From NCBI GenBank assembly GCA_963748315.1, contig CAVVIK010000005.1, forward strand, positions 372,001-436,000: 64,000 nt of DNA, written 5' to 3'. The stretch is from DASPHG01 sp963748315. GTDB lineage: Bacteria > Actinomycetota > Thermoleophilia > Solirubrobacterales > Thermoleophilaceae. Below the pieces are notes generated by a model that worked only from the letters and a program-made list of their open reading frames with translations, was not told the DNA's origin and searched no databases. Positions 54,287 to 62,566 of this stretch are shown piece after piece; position 1 is the stretch's first letter; every line of letters begins with the position of its first letter. The position numbers and the translations under genes are program-made.

Positions 54287-55526
54287 GCCTCATCGCTTCC
54301 ACTAGATCGACAATGGCGCGCGCGATCTCGACCTTTGGCGCCTTGGCGAGCGCGCGGTCGCCCGCTCCGGTGACGATCGTGACCTCGTTGTCGCCCGCGT
54401 CGAAGCCGATGTCCTCGCGCGAGATGTCGTTCACCACGACGGCGTCGAGCCCCTTGCGCTCGAGCTTGCCGCGTGCGCGCTCCAGCCCCTCGGAGCCGTG
54501 CTCCGCGGCGAAGCCGACGAGCGTCTGTCCGGGCCGGCGCTCGGCCGAGAGCGCGGCCAGCACGTCCGTGGTCGGCTCGAGCCGCAGCTCGAGCGCGTCG
54601 CGCCCGGCCTTCGACAGCTTCGTGCTCTCCGCGGCCGGCGGCCGGAAGTCCGCGACGGCGGCGGCCATGACGAGCACGTCCACGTCGGGGAAGAGGCGCC
54701 GCGCCGCCTGTTCGAGCTCCGCGGCGGTCTCGACGTCCTCGTAGCGGACCCCGTCCGTGCGCGGCAGTGACACGTTCGCCGCGATCACGATCACCTCGGC
54801 GCCGCGCGCCGCGGCCTCGTCGGCGACTGCGAAGCCCATCCGCCCGGACGAGCGGTTGCCGACGTAGCGAACGCTGTCGATCGGCTCGCGCGTCCCACCC
54901 GCCGTGACGAGGACGCGCAGGCCGTCAAGCGATCGCGGCGCGTAGCCCTGGCGCGGCTCGAGCACACCCTCGACGGCGGCGAGGATCTCCGCCGGCTCGG
55001 CGAGGCGGCCGACGCCCCACTCGCCCTTCGAGGCGAGCGCGCCGGTGCCCGGATCGACGATCACGACGCCGCGCGCGCGCAGCTTCTCGAGATTCGCGCG
55101 GGTGGCGGGGTGCTCGTACATCGCGTTGTTCATCGCCGGCGCCACGACGAGCGGCGCCGTTGACGCGAGCGCGGCGCTCGTGAGCAGGTTGTCCGCGAGC
55201 CCGGCGGCGAGCTTGGCGATCGTGTTGGCCGACGCCGGCGCGATCACGTACGCGTCGCAGCGGCGCACGAGCTCGAGGTGGGAGATCGGGTCGTGATCGG
55301 GGGCGGGCTCGCCCGGGTAGGCGCCGCGCGCGGGATCGCGCTCGAACTCGCCGCTCAGGACCGGGGCGCCCGTAATGCCCTCGAACGTGGCCGCGCCCAC
55401 GAACTGCTGCGCGGCGGGCGTCTGGACGACGCGCACGGAATGACCCGCCTTGGTGGCGAGCCGGACGAGCTCAACTGCCTTGTACGCGGCGATCCCACCG
55501 GATACGCCGAGCAGGATCCGTGCCAT
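54267..55526 (-). CDS. coaBC: Bifunctional phosphopantothenoylcysteine decarboxylase/synthetase
   Basis: Two steps of coenzyme A synthesis in one protein (419 residues). The N-terminal FMN-dependent CoaC has LLGVSGGIAAYKAVEL and VVAPAMNNAMYEHP. The C-terminal CTP-dependent CoaB has VTAGGTREPIDSVRYVGNRSS and KLERKGLDAVVVNDIS. It follows rpoZ after 14 bases, the standard gmk-rpoZ-coaBC order. Confidence 0.95.
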   Translation of the reverse strand: MARILLGVSGGIAAYKAVELVRLATKAGHSVRVVQTPAAQQFVGAATFEGITGAPVLSGEFERDPARGAYPGEPAPDHDPISHLELVRRCDAYVIAPASANTIAKLAAGLADNLLTSAALASTAPLVVAPAMNNAMYEHPATRANLEKLRARGVVIVDPGTGALASKGEWGVGRLAEPAEILAAVEGVLEPRQGYAPRSLDGLRVLVTAGGTREPIDSVRYVGNRSSGRMGFAVADEAAARGAEVIVIAANVSLPRTDGVRYEDVETAAELEQAARRLFPDVDVLVMAAAVADFRPPAAESTKLSKAGRDALELRLEPTTDVLAALSAERRPGQTLVGFAAEHGSEGLERARGKLERKGLDAVVVNDISREDIGFDAGDNEVTIVTGAGDRALAKAPKVEIARAIVDLVEAMRHERRPA

Positions 55527-55540
55527 CAGCCTGCTCCGGC

Positions 55541-55771
55541 CTAGACGCGGTACCGGTACTTGACTTTGTCCGCAGCGATCTCCTCGAGGGAGATCTTGAG
55601 GTAGTTCTTCGAGCCGGTCTCCACCATCGGCGGCGGGTACTCGTCGAAGGTCCCCTCACCGAGGTTGTGGTAGTAGGCGTTGATCTGTCGCGCGCGCTTG
55701 GCGGCGATCAGCACGCACGCATAGTGCGAGTCAACCCGTTCGAGCAGTGTGTCCAGCCGTGGCTTGATCAT
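55541..55771 (-). CDS. rpoZ: DNA-directed RNA polymerase omega subunit
   Basis: Small subunit that helps assemble beta-prime. 76 residues with the conserved LLERVDSHYACVLIAAKRARQINAY. ATG 55771 overlaps the gmk stop as ATGA, the normal gmk-rpoZ coupling. Confidence 0.93.
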   Translation of the reverse strand: MIKPRLDTLLERVDSHYACVLIAAKRARQINAYYHNLGEGTFDEYPPPMVETGSKNYLKISLEEIAADKVKYRYRV

Positions 55772-56320
55772 TCGTCACACATCGTAGCGACGAGCCGAAC
55801 GAGCTCCTGCACGGCATCTTCCAGGCGGTCGTTGACGATCACGTGCTTGAACTCGTCGCGGGCCTCGAGTTCCTCGCGCGCAACGCTTAGCCGCCGCTCG
55901 ATTTGCTCGGGGTCGTCGGCTCCGCGGCCGACGAGGCGCGTGCGGAGCGCCTCGTCGGACGGCGGGCGCGATGAATACCTGCACGGCGTTGGGCATCGCC
56001 TCGCGCACCTGGCGCGCGCCCTGGACCTCGATCTCGAGCACGAGCGCCCTGGCGCCGGCGGCGCGCGCGCGGTCGATCTCGGATCGCAGCGTGCCGTAGC
56101 GGTTGCCCGCGTATTCGGCGTGCTCCAGGAACTCGCCTTCCTCAAGCCGGCGGTCGAATTCCTCGTCGTTTAGGAAGTGGTAGTCGACGCTCGCCTGCTC
56201 GCCGGGGCGAGGCCGGCGCGTCGTCGCCGACACCGACAGCTCGAGCCCTGCGCAGCGCTCGCGCAGCGTGCGTATCAACGTGCCCTTGCCCACCCCGGAG
56301 GGGCCGGTGATCACGAGCAC
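55768..56320 (-). CDS. gmk: Guanylate kinase (frameshifted)
   Basis: Phosphorylates GMP to GDP. The P-loop is TGPSGVGKGTLI. SATTRRPRPGE and HAEYAGNRYGT bind GMP. A break near 55970-55978 is repaired by removing one C: VFIAPPSDEALRTRLVGRG then leads into the C-terminal half (183 residues). Given that Gmk is essential, this is a sequence error. GTG 56320 gives VLVITGPSGVGKG; no ATG is available and no Shine-Dalgarno is visible. Confidence 0.93.
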
Positions 56321-56337
56321 CTTGGGGTCGGCAGCAG

Positions 56338-56688
56338 TTATCGCCGCAGATAGGAGACCAGCTCGTTGCGCTGGCGCTCCGACAGTCCGCCGATTGTCTT
56401 GCTCGGCGAAATTCGGCACTGCGTGAGAATCCGATTTGCCTTTACGCGCCCGTACTTCGGCACCGCGAGCAGCAGATCGAAGACCTTTGCGGTCAGGAGA
56501 TACTCGGGCGGATCGAGCAGAAGCGTCTGGATCTGCGCCCTGCCGGCCTTCAGGTCGCGCTTCAGGCGGGCGCGCTGCGTACGGATCTCGTTGGCGCGCT
56601 TGAGCGCGTCCATGCGCTGGGTGAACGACCTTTCCGGTGCCGCCCCCGAAGTGGTCTTGGACGGGCTTTCGGCGGCGGCGGAGGGCAT
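56338..56688 (-). CDS. mihF: Actinobacterial integration host factor (mIHF)
   Basis: Nucleoid-associated DNA-binding protein of actinobacteria. It has the basic N-terminal helix MDALKRANEIRTQRARLKRDLKAG and the helix-two-turn-helix core LLLAVPKYGRVKANRILTQCRI, ending SPSKTIGGLSERQRNELVSYL. 116 residues. ATG 56688 lies about five bases after the predicted transcription start; the ATG 56613 before DALKRANE is an alternative. Position directly upstream of gmk-rpoZ is conserved in actinobacteria. Confidence 0.9.
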   Translation of the reverse strand: MPSAAAESPSKTTSGAAPERSFTQRMDALKRANEIRTQRARLKRDLKAGRAQIQTLLLDPPEYLLTAKVFDLLLAVPKYGRVKANRILTQCRISPSKTIGGLSERQRNELVSYLRR

Positions 56689-56699
56689 CGGCGGCGGGC

Positions 56700-56727
56700 A
56701 TACTACACACGGCAGGGAGCGCGTCAA
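56700..56727 (-). promoter_or_regulatory. Promoter of mihF-gmk-rpoZ-coaBC
   Basis: TTGACG (56727-56722), 16-base spacer, TAGTAT (56705-56700) on the minus strand, the best sigma-A-type promoter in the window. Transcription would begin near 56693, five bases before ATG 56688. About 30 bases further upstream is a palindrome CTCGAC-ctgaa-GTCGAG (56759-56775) that could bind a regulator. Confidence 0.65.
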
Positions 56728-56831
56728 CGCTTTTCGGCCCCTTTTCTTTCGAATTCATCTCGACCTGAAGTCGAGGTCGAATCGGGTTCGGCCTACTTGA
56801 CGGTTTTGTCCCGCTTTGCAGGGGTTTTATC

Positions 56832-57764
56832 TCAGGTGTCTGTGCGCGTTCCGGCCGGGGTGCCCGCCGGCTCGGAAAGTCCCCGCTCAGAGGCCAAAAT
56901 GACGCCGAGTTCATCTGCGACGCGCGCGCCGGCGGCCGGGTCGCGGAAGCTTTCGGTGCCGACTGCGATCGCCGTGGCACCCGCAACGAGGAAATCGGCG
57001 GCGTGCCGGCCGGTTTGGATCCCTCCCATCCCGATCACCGGGATTTCGACCGCGCGCGCGACCGTGTAGACCTGCTCGAGCGCGATCGCGCGCACCGCGG
57101 GACCCGAAACTCCGCCCGATCCGCCCCCGAGCCAGGGCTGGCTCGTGCGCGGATGGAGCGCCATCCCCTTCAGCGTGTTGATGAGCGACACCGCGTCGGC
57201 TCCCGCGGCCTGCGCTGCAGCCGCAACCGCCTGCGGTTCGGACGCGTTCGGTGTCAACTTGACGATCAACGGCTTGTCGGTGAGCGCGCGCGTGCGCTCC
57301 ACGGCGCGCGTGGTCTCTACGGGATCGGCGCCCATGACGAGACCGGTCTCGACGTTCGGGCACGACACGTTCAACTCGATCATCGCGACCTCGTCGTGCT
57401 CGCCGACTCGGCCGACGAGCTCCGCGAGCTCGTCGTGGCTGAAGCCCATGACTGACACGACAAGTGGCACCGGCAGCTCTGCGAGCTCGGGCAAGTCCGA
57501 CGCGAGGAAGCCGTCGAGTCCTTTGTTGGGCAACCCGATCGAGTTGATCAAACCGGCCGGCGTCTCCCACAACCGCGGCGGCGGGTTGCCCTGGCGCGGC
57601 GCGAGCGTGATCGTCTTCGACACGAACGCGTCGAACGGGAACCGTTCGATCAACGCGTCGCCGAACGTCCGCCGCGCGGCGATCGCGTCGAACGTGCCCG
57701 AGCCGTTCAGGACAGGGCCGCGCAGCGGGACGCCGCAGAGCTCGATCGCGCGCCCGCGGCTCAG
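56832..57764 (-). CDS. pyrD: Dihydroorotate dehydrogenase B, catalytic subunit (probable CTG start)
   Basis: Oxidises dihydroorotate to orotate with FMN; works with PyrK. The protein reads IELCGVPLRGPVLNGSGTF, then SVMGFSHDELAELV, MIELNVSCPNVETG and the phosphate-binding IGMGGIQTGRHAADFLVAG. No ATG, GTG or TTG precedes the conserved start. CTG 57764 in CTGA overlapping the pyrK stop gives LSRGRAIELCGVPL and a 310-residue protein of normal length. Confidence 0.93.
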   Translation of the reverse strand: MSRGRAIELCGVPLRGPVLNGSGTFDAIAARRTFGDALIERFPFDAFVSKTITLAPRQGNPPPRLWETPAGLINSIGLPNKGLDGFLASDLPELAELPVPLVVSVMGFSHDELAELVGRVGEHDEVAMIELNVSCPNVETGLVMGADPVETTRAVERTRALTDKPLIVKLTPNASEPQAVAAAAQAAGADAVSLINTLKGMALHPRTSQPWLGGGSGGVSGPAVRAIALEQVYTVARAVEIPVIGMGGIQTGRHAADFLVAGATAIAVGTESFRDPAAGARVADELGVILASERGLSEPAGTPAGTRTDT

Positions 57765-58561
57765 TGCCCGCTCCCCGGGACCAAAGCGGTCTCGAGCTCG
57801 CCGGCATCCACGACCGGGCCGTCGACGCACAGGCGCACGTACCCGTTGCGCGTCGGGACGACGCAGCCGAAGCAGGCGCCGAAGCCGCACGCCATCCCGG
57901 ACTCCATCGCGAGCTGCGCCGTCACCTCGCGCTCGGCGCACAGCGCGCGCACCGCCTCGAGCATCGGCGGCGGCCCGCAGGCGTACACGGTCGCCTCGGG
58001 ATCGGAGTCGAGCTCCTCGCGCAGCAGCTCCGTCACGTAGGCGCGGCGGCCGGCGGACCCGTCGTCGGTTGCAAGCTCGACCTCGCCGTGGAAGAGCGAC
58101 GCCGCGGCGGCGTAGTCGGCGGAGCGGAACCCGAGCAGCACGCGCGCGTCCTCACCGAGCTCGTCGCTCCAGCACAGGACCGGCGCCACGCCGATCCCGC
58201 CGCCCACGAGGAGCGGGCGCCCGGCGTCGGGGGGCGCGAACCCGACCCCGAGCGGGCCGGTCAGCCACAGGCCGTCGCCCTCCCGAAGCTCCGCCAGCCG
58301 GTGCGTGCCCGGTCCGACGTCCTCGAGGATGAAGCCGAGCCGCCCGCTCTCGACCCGGCAGTAGGAGAACGCGCGCGGGAGCCACGGCCGCTCGTCCTCC
58401 CCCGCTCCCCAGTGCTCCTCCGCGGCCAGCATGTAGAACTGGCCGGGGCGCGGGTCACCGGGGCCGTCGGCGTCCTCGGCCCACAGAAGCTCGTACCCGC
58501 CAATGCGCTCCACGGCGGCAACTCGTGCCAGCCGGCGACCGAAGGGCGCAAGCGTGCGCAT
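57761..58561 (-). CDS. pyrK: Dihydroorotate dehydrogenase B, electron-transfer subunit
   Basis: Passes electrons from PyrD to NAD+ through FAD and a [2Fe-2S] cluster. The FAD domain has PRAFSYCRVE. The NAD-binding part has LLVGGGIGVAPVLCW and YACGPPPMLEAV. The cluster cysteines are in ACGFGACFGCVV plus a later Cys in YVRLCVDGP. 266 residues. A TACCCT seven bases upstream of the ATG suggests a nearly leaderless mRNA. First gene of a pyrK-pyrD pair. Confidence 0.92.
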   Translation of the reverse strand: MRTLAPFGRRLARVAAVERIGGYELLWAEDADGPGDPRPGQFYMLAAEEHWGAGEDERPWLPRAFSYCRVESGRLGFILEDVGPGTHRLAELREGDGLWLTGPLGVGFAPPDAGRPLLVGGGIGVAPVLCWSDELGEDARVLLGFRSADYAAAASLFHGEVELATDDGSAGRRAYVTELLREELDSDPEATVYACGPPPMLEAVRALCAEREVTAQLAMESGMACGFGACFGCVVPTRNGYVRLCVDGPVVDAGELETALVPGSGH

Positions 58562-58568
58562 GCGCCCG

Positions 58569-58574
58569 AGGGTA
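58569..58574 (-). promoter_or_regulatory. Putative -10 of pyrK-pyrD
   Basis: TACCCT on the minus strand, last T eight bases before the A of ATG 58561, predicting a one-base leader. Confidence 0.4.
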
Positions 58575-58601
58575 GCTTGCGCGCAGGTCGAGGCGGGGCC
58601 G

Positions 58602-59276
58602 CTAGGAGCGCTCGCGGACGAGCGCCCGCAGCGACATCCCGGACACCGTCAGCGCGAGCCCGGACAGGAGCAGCGCGGGCAGGTCCGCGCCCGTGCGCGG
58701 TAGCTGGGGACCGGCGGTCGCCTGCGTGGGGGTCACGGCTCCGTCGCGCTCGGGCTCGCCGGGCGCGGGGATCCCGTCGAACTCCTCCTCGAACTGCTCC
58801 TCGTCCTGCGAGCCCTCGTCCTCAGTGTCCTCGTCGGGGGCCGGCGTCGGCTCGTCCTCGGGCACGGAGCCGACGGGCTCCTCCCCGTCGTCCTGGGCCG
58901 GCGTCGCGTCGGGTGACGGCATCGCCACCGCCGCGGTCGGCTCGGGCTCGGGTTCGGGCTCAGGAGCGGCGGTCGGTGCAGGCTCCGGGGCGGGCGCGGG
59001 CGTGGGCGTGGGCGCCGGCTCCGGCGTGTGGGACGGCGCCTCGGCGCCTCCCCCCACCTCCTGCGGCGGGACCAGCTCCGGCACCTTGTCCGCATCGACC
59101 TCGAGCGGTTTCTCGGAGGGCGCGGTCGCCGCCCCGTTGTCCGACGGCATGTCGGTCACCGGGATCAGCGGAGTGGGCCCGCCTCCGTTCTGGGCGATCA
59201 GCGGCATCGGCGCGTACAAGACGCCCGAGCAGAAGATGGCCATGAGCAGGAGCCGGCGCATACGCGCGGGTTCCAT
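58602..59276 (-). CDS. LPXTG-anchored Pro/Glu/Ala-rich surface protein
   Basis: A 224-residue protein. It has an N-terminal signal peptide (RRLLLMAIFCSGVLYAPMPLIAQ), then a long disordered Pro/Thr/Ala region and acidic repeats (PEPEPEPEP; EDEGSQDEEQFEEEFDG). The C-terminal sortase signal is LPRTG (192-196), a hydrophobic segment ADLPALLLSGLALTVSGM and a basic RALVRERS. The stalk-like composition suggests a wall spacer rather than an enzyme. No sortase lies in the window. The start could be the internal ATG at 59261. Confidence 0.85.
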   Translation of the reverse strand: MEPARMRRLLLMAIFCSGVLYAPMPLIAQNGGGPTPLIPVTDMPSDNGAATAPSEKPLEVDADKVPELVPPQEVGGGAEAPSHTPEPAPTPTPAPAPEPAPTAAPEPEPEPEPTAAVAMPSPDATPAQDDGEEPVGSVPEDEPTPAPDEDTEDEGSQDEEQFEEEFDGIPAPGEPERDGAVTPTQATAGPQLPRTGADLPALLLSGLALTVSGMSLRALVRERS

Positions 59277-59315
59277 AACCAGCGCCCAACCCCTGCGTTT
59301 GGGAAGAAAAGTGCG

Positions 59316-60422
59316 TCAGTCGCACTTCCTGAAGCGGAGCCGCACGGTGCGGTGCTTCAGGTCCGAGCCCCGGAGGAACTCGATGCGGGCGGCCACGACG
59401 TGCCGGCCCTTCGCGAGGCGCGCGGGGTTGACCATCACCCCGTAGCGGCCGCGCCAGTCAGCGACTGAGTCGCTGCCGATCCGGCGGCCGTCGAGCGTGA
59501 AGAAGACCTTGCGGACGCGGTGCGCGCGCACCCATGCGAAGAACGAGCGCGAGCCGCACTTCGTGCCCGGGCTCGCCTTGACGACCTTCGAGGCGACGCG
59601 CTCAGGGCAGCGCCGGATCGCGAGGCGCAGAAGCTCGGGGCTGCGGTGCGCGGCGCGCACGAAGTACACCTTCGCCCGCAGCACGTGCTTGCCGCGCGGC
59701 AGAGTCGTGCGCTCCACGGTCACGCCGAAGACGCCGTCGCCGTCGGGACGCCGAACGCGCTTGAGCACGCGACCATCGAGCGAGAAGACGACCTCGCGGA
59801 CGGTGGTTCCGCGCACGCGCGCGTTGACGGGGCGCAGCAGGCAGGTGCCCTGCGCGTCGCCGTCGTCGTCGTTCCCCTTGGGGTCGTGATCCGGCTCGGG
59901 CTCGGGCTGCGGCTCCGGCTCGGGCTCGGGCTGGACGAGGTCCCCGCAGTCGCGCGGCGTGGGCGGCGGCGTGCCGGGACGGCGCTCGAGGCCGACGTGC
60001 GGGCTGACGATCGCGCCGGGACCGCTCAAGATGCCGCTGAACGACCGCCAGTAGCCGGCCTTCGTGACGCTGACGCGATAGTCGCCGTCACCGACCTCCC
60101 AGCCGAAGTTGCCCTCCTCGTCAGTCTGCTGGGGGTTGGTGTTCGGGGCGATGGCGTCGTCGTTGAAGATGACCGAGACGAAGTAGCCGTCCTCATAGCG
60201 CTCGAGCGCGACCCGCGCCCCGTCGAGAGCACTTACGCAGCGGGCCTGCTCGGCAGTCGCGCCGTCGGCCACTACCTCGTCGTAGAGCTGCTTGTCGTAG
60301 ACCGTGGCGGCGGCAGCCTGCGGCAGCGCAAGGGCAACGATCGCGGCGACCAGGGCCACGCTCGCGAGTAGGTGGGTAAAGACGCGAAGTCCCACGTTCG
60401 CTGTATCGACAGCCTCGCGCAC
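59316..60422 (-). CDS. Secreted two-repeat beta-domain protein
   Basis: A 368-residue protein. A signal peptide (LASVALVAAIVALALPQAAA) is followed by a domain resembling a carboxypeptidase-regulatory-like beta sandwich (GDGDYRVSVTKAGYWRSFSG). A Pro/Glu linker (PEPEPEPQPEPEP) leads to two tandem homologous Ig-like repeats: REVVFSLDGRVLKRV...RGKHVLRAKVYF and RKVFFTLDGRRIGSD...KGRHVVAARIEF. Function is unknown; it is probably a cell-surface or extracellular protein. Confidence 0.75.
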   Translation of the reverse strand: MREAVDTANVGLRVFTHLLASVALVAAIVALALPQAAAATVYDKQLYDEVVADGATAEQARCVSALDGARVALERYEDGYFVSVIFNDDAIAPNTNPQQTDEEGNFGWEVGDGDYRVSVTKAGYWRSFSGILSGPGAIVSPHVGLERRPGTPPPTPRDCGDLVQPEPEPEPQPEPEPDHDPKGNDDDGDAQGTCLLRPVNARVRGTTVREVVFSLDGRVLKRVRRPDGDGVFGVTVERTTLPRGKHVLRAKVYFVRAAHRSPELLRLAIRRCPERVASKVVKASPGTKCGSRSFFAWVRAHRVRKVFFTLDGRRIGSDSVADWRGRYGVMVNPARLAKGRHVVAARIEFLRGSDLKHRTVRLRFRKCD

Positions 60423-60463
60423 GCGGCTGTATAGGGGCCGCCTACTACCTCAAACAAATGGCC

Positions 60464-60487
60464 AGGCGGGGTTATGTAGCCCCGCCT
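60464..60487 (-). terminator. Hairpin at the end of the YDG/MBG gene
   Basis: AGGCGGGG-(TTATGTAG)-CCCCGCCT, a perfect 8-bp stem overlapping the TAG stop at 60486-60488. It is followed on the minus strand by GGCCATTTGTTTG, only weakly U-rich. Confidence 0.55.
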
Positions 60488-62566
60488 ACCCCTTCTTCAG
60501 CTTGAGGCGGTACTTCTTCTTGAAGGAGCCGACTCGCCGCCCGAGGTGAGCGTCGTCTTCACGACGAGCTTGGACTTCTGGGCCTTCTTGATCGCCTTGC
60601 GCTGCTTACGGGTCAGCTTCTTCAGCTTGATCACGCCGAACTCGCCCGCCGCGAGGCTCAGGTTCTGGGTCTTGAGCTTGATCTTGCGGGTCTTCGCGGC
60701 CGCGCTCGCGCCATCGGCCGAGCCGATCAGGACGAGCGTCTTCTTGGCCTTGACCGTGCAGGGCGCATCGCATCCGCCGATCGCGAAGAGCTTGATCGCC
60801 TTCTTGCCGACCTTCAGCGTGTTCGTCTGGTCAGCGGGTGCGAAGGCGTAGCCGAGGCCGCCCAGGTCGAACGGGAGCTCCGTTACCGGACCGCCCAGTG
60901 CCTGCTCGGCGTCCTTCTCGACGTCCTTCGGCGGCGGCGTGCTCCCACCCGGCCTGCGCTGGATGTCCGCGGTCGTGGTGTTGATGCGGGCGATGCTGTA
61001 GTTGCCCGCGTCCCCGCCTTCGAGCCTGAAGCCGGTGCCCGTGACGGTCTTGTCGTTGCCCGGGTCCGGGTTGTTGAAGGTCGCGGTTCCGCCCCTCAGT
61101 GACACGGCGTCGCCCGCGATCGCGTTGATGAGCGCGCGGCTCGTGATCTGCGCGGCGGTCGTTGCCGTCGTAGTCCTTGTCGGCCGCGGTGAAGACGCCG
61201 ACGACCGGCCGCTGGGTGATGTTCGCGGTGTCCTGCGCGACCGTGCCGACCGAATAGTTGGGGTTGCTCGTCCCCGCGCCCGTGAGTGTCACCGGCTTGT
61301 TGGTGCCGACGTTCGCGTTGTTGAAGTTCGCCACGCCGCCAATGAGCGCCACGGAGTCCCCGCTGAGCACGTCAGCCGAATTGACCGACCGGCTGGTGAC
61401 CGTGGCCGCCGTCGTGCCGTTGTAGACCTTGTCGGCCGCGGTGAAGCTGCCGCCCACCGGCTTCGGGTTGATGTCGGCGCTGCCGTCGTCGATGACGAGC
61501 GTGTAGTTCGAAACCTCGGTCCCCGCGGGGTCAAGCGCGAGCGTCCCCGGGTCCACGGCCACGGGCTTGTTCGTACCCGCATTCGCGTTGTTGAAGGTCG
61601 CCGGGCCCGGAGCGCCGGTCAGGTCGACCTCGGCCGCCGTCTCGCCGGGCGCGCGATTGGCCAGGCTCTGCCCGGTAACGGTCGCCGCATTGCTCTGGTC
61701 GTAGGTCTTGTCGGCGACCGTGAACGTCGCGTGCGCGGCGCGGGGATCGATAGTGAAGTCGGCCAGAGTTCCGGTGCCGAACGAGTAATTCGGTGCCGAG
61801 AGGCCGGTCGCATCGCAGGTGATCGCACCCACGTATGTGTTCGCGTCCTCGTCGCGTGCCCGCGCCTGGACGTGTGCAGTCCGCGGCGCCGATGACGCCT
61901 GCAGAGCTCGCGTTCTCCCCGTTGACGAAGCCGTGTCAGCCCGCCGGAGAGCCGGGGTCCGCGTCGCCGTAGGTCTTCGAGGCCGGATTCGCGTCGACGT
62001 CGATGGGTGCGGGGTTGAGTTGAAGTTGCCCGTCGTGCCTGTCACGAACGAGTAGTTCGGGGCGTCGAGGGTGCCCGGCGCGCAGGTCGATCGGTACGGG
62101 CTGGTCGATGCCCGTCGCGCGTTCTGGCATCTGAGCGAGCCGCTGAGGGTGAACCGGAGTCCGCGGATCAGCCGTGCTCGGGTCGAGCTGATTCGTCGCT
62201 CGCGTAGGACCATGAGCGGCTTCGACGGAGCTGTTGTATAAGCCGGCGCTGACGTAGGTGAGGTCGTAGTTGCTCGTGTTCAGCGCGAGCGTGCCCTGGT
62301 TGATCGCGTACGGGCTGCCAGCGACCGTCTCGCCGGCCGTGCGCGTCAGGGCGCCGGTGAAGCTGTCGCCGACGACCAAGTCGCCTGACGTGTCGGACAT
62401 CGGGTCCGTGCGCTGTCGTTGCTGTAGACCTTCGACTGCCCCGAGTCGGCGGTGACCTGGACGGCCCGCTTGACGGCGCCGACGTTGCGGATGATCGACG
62501 TGGCCGGGGCGTACGTGCTGCGCCGGCCTGCGACGCCGTCAGGGTGCACTGGTTCGTGCCACTGAT
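60486..62566 (-). CDS. Cell-surface YDG/MBG-repeat protein, C-terminal two-thirds (frameshifted)
   Basis: A repeat protein of the bacterial adhesin type. An MBG-like repeat (ADSGQSKVYSNDS..., GDSFTGALTRTAGETVAGSPY) comes first. At least three YDG-like repeats follow (VADKTYDQSNAATVTGQSLANR; AADKVYNGTTAATVTSRSV; AADKDYDGN). A proline linker (RRPGGSTPPPKDVEKDAEQ) leads to a lysine-rich C-terminal domain (LSLAAGEFGVIKLKKLTRKQ; then KYRLKLKKG). Breaks near 61157 (+1) and 60505 and several beyond 61900 interrupt it. Its C-terminal domain matches the gene at the right edge. Confidence 0.65.
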
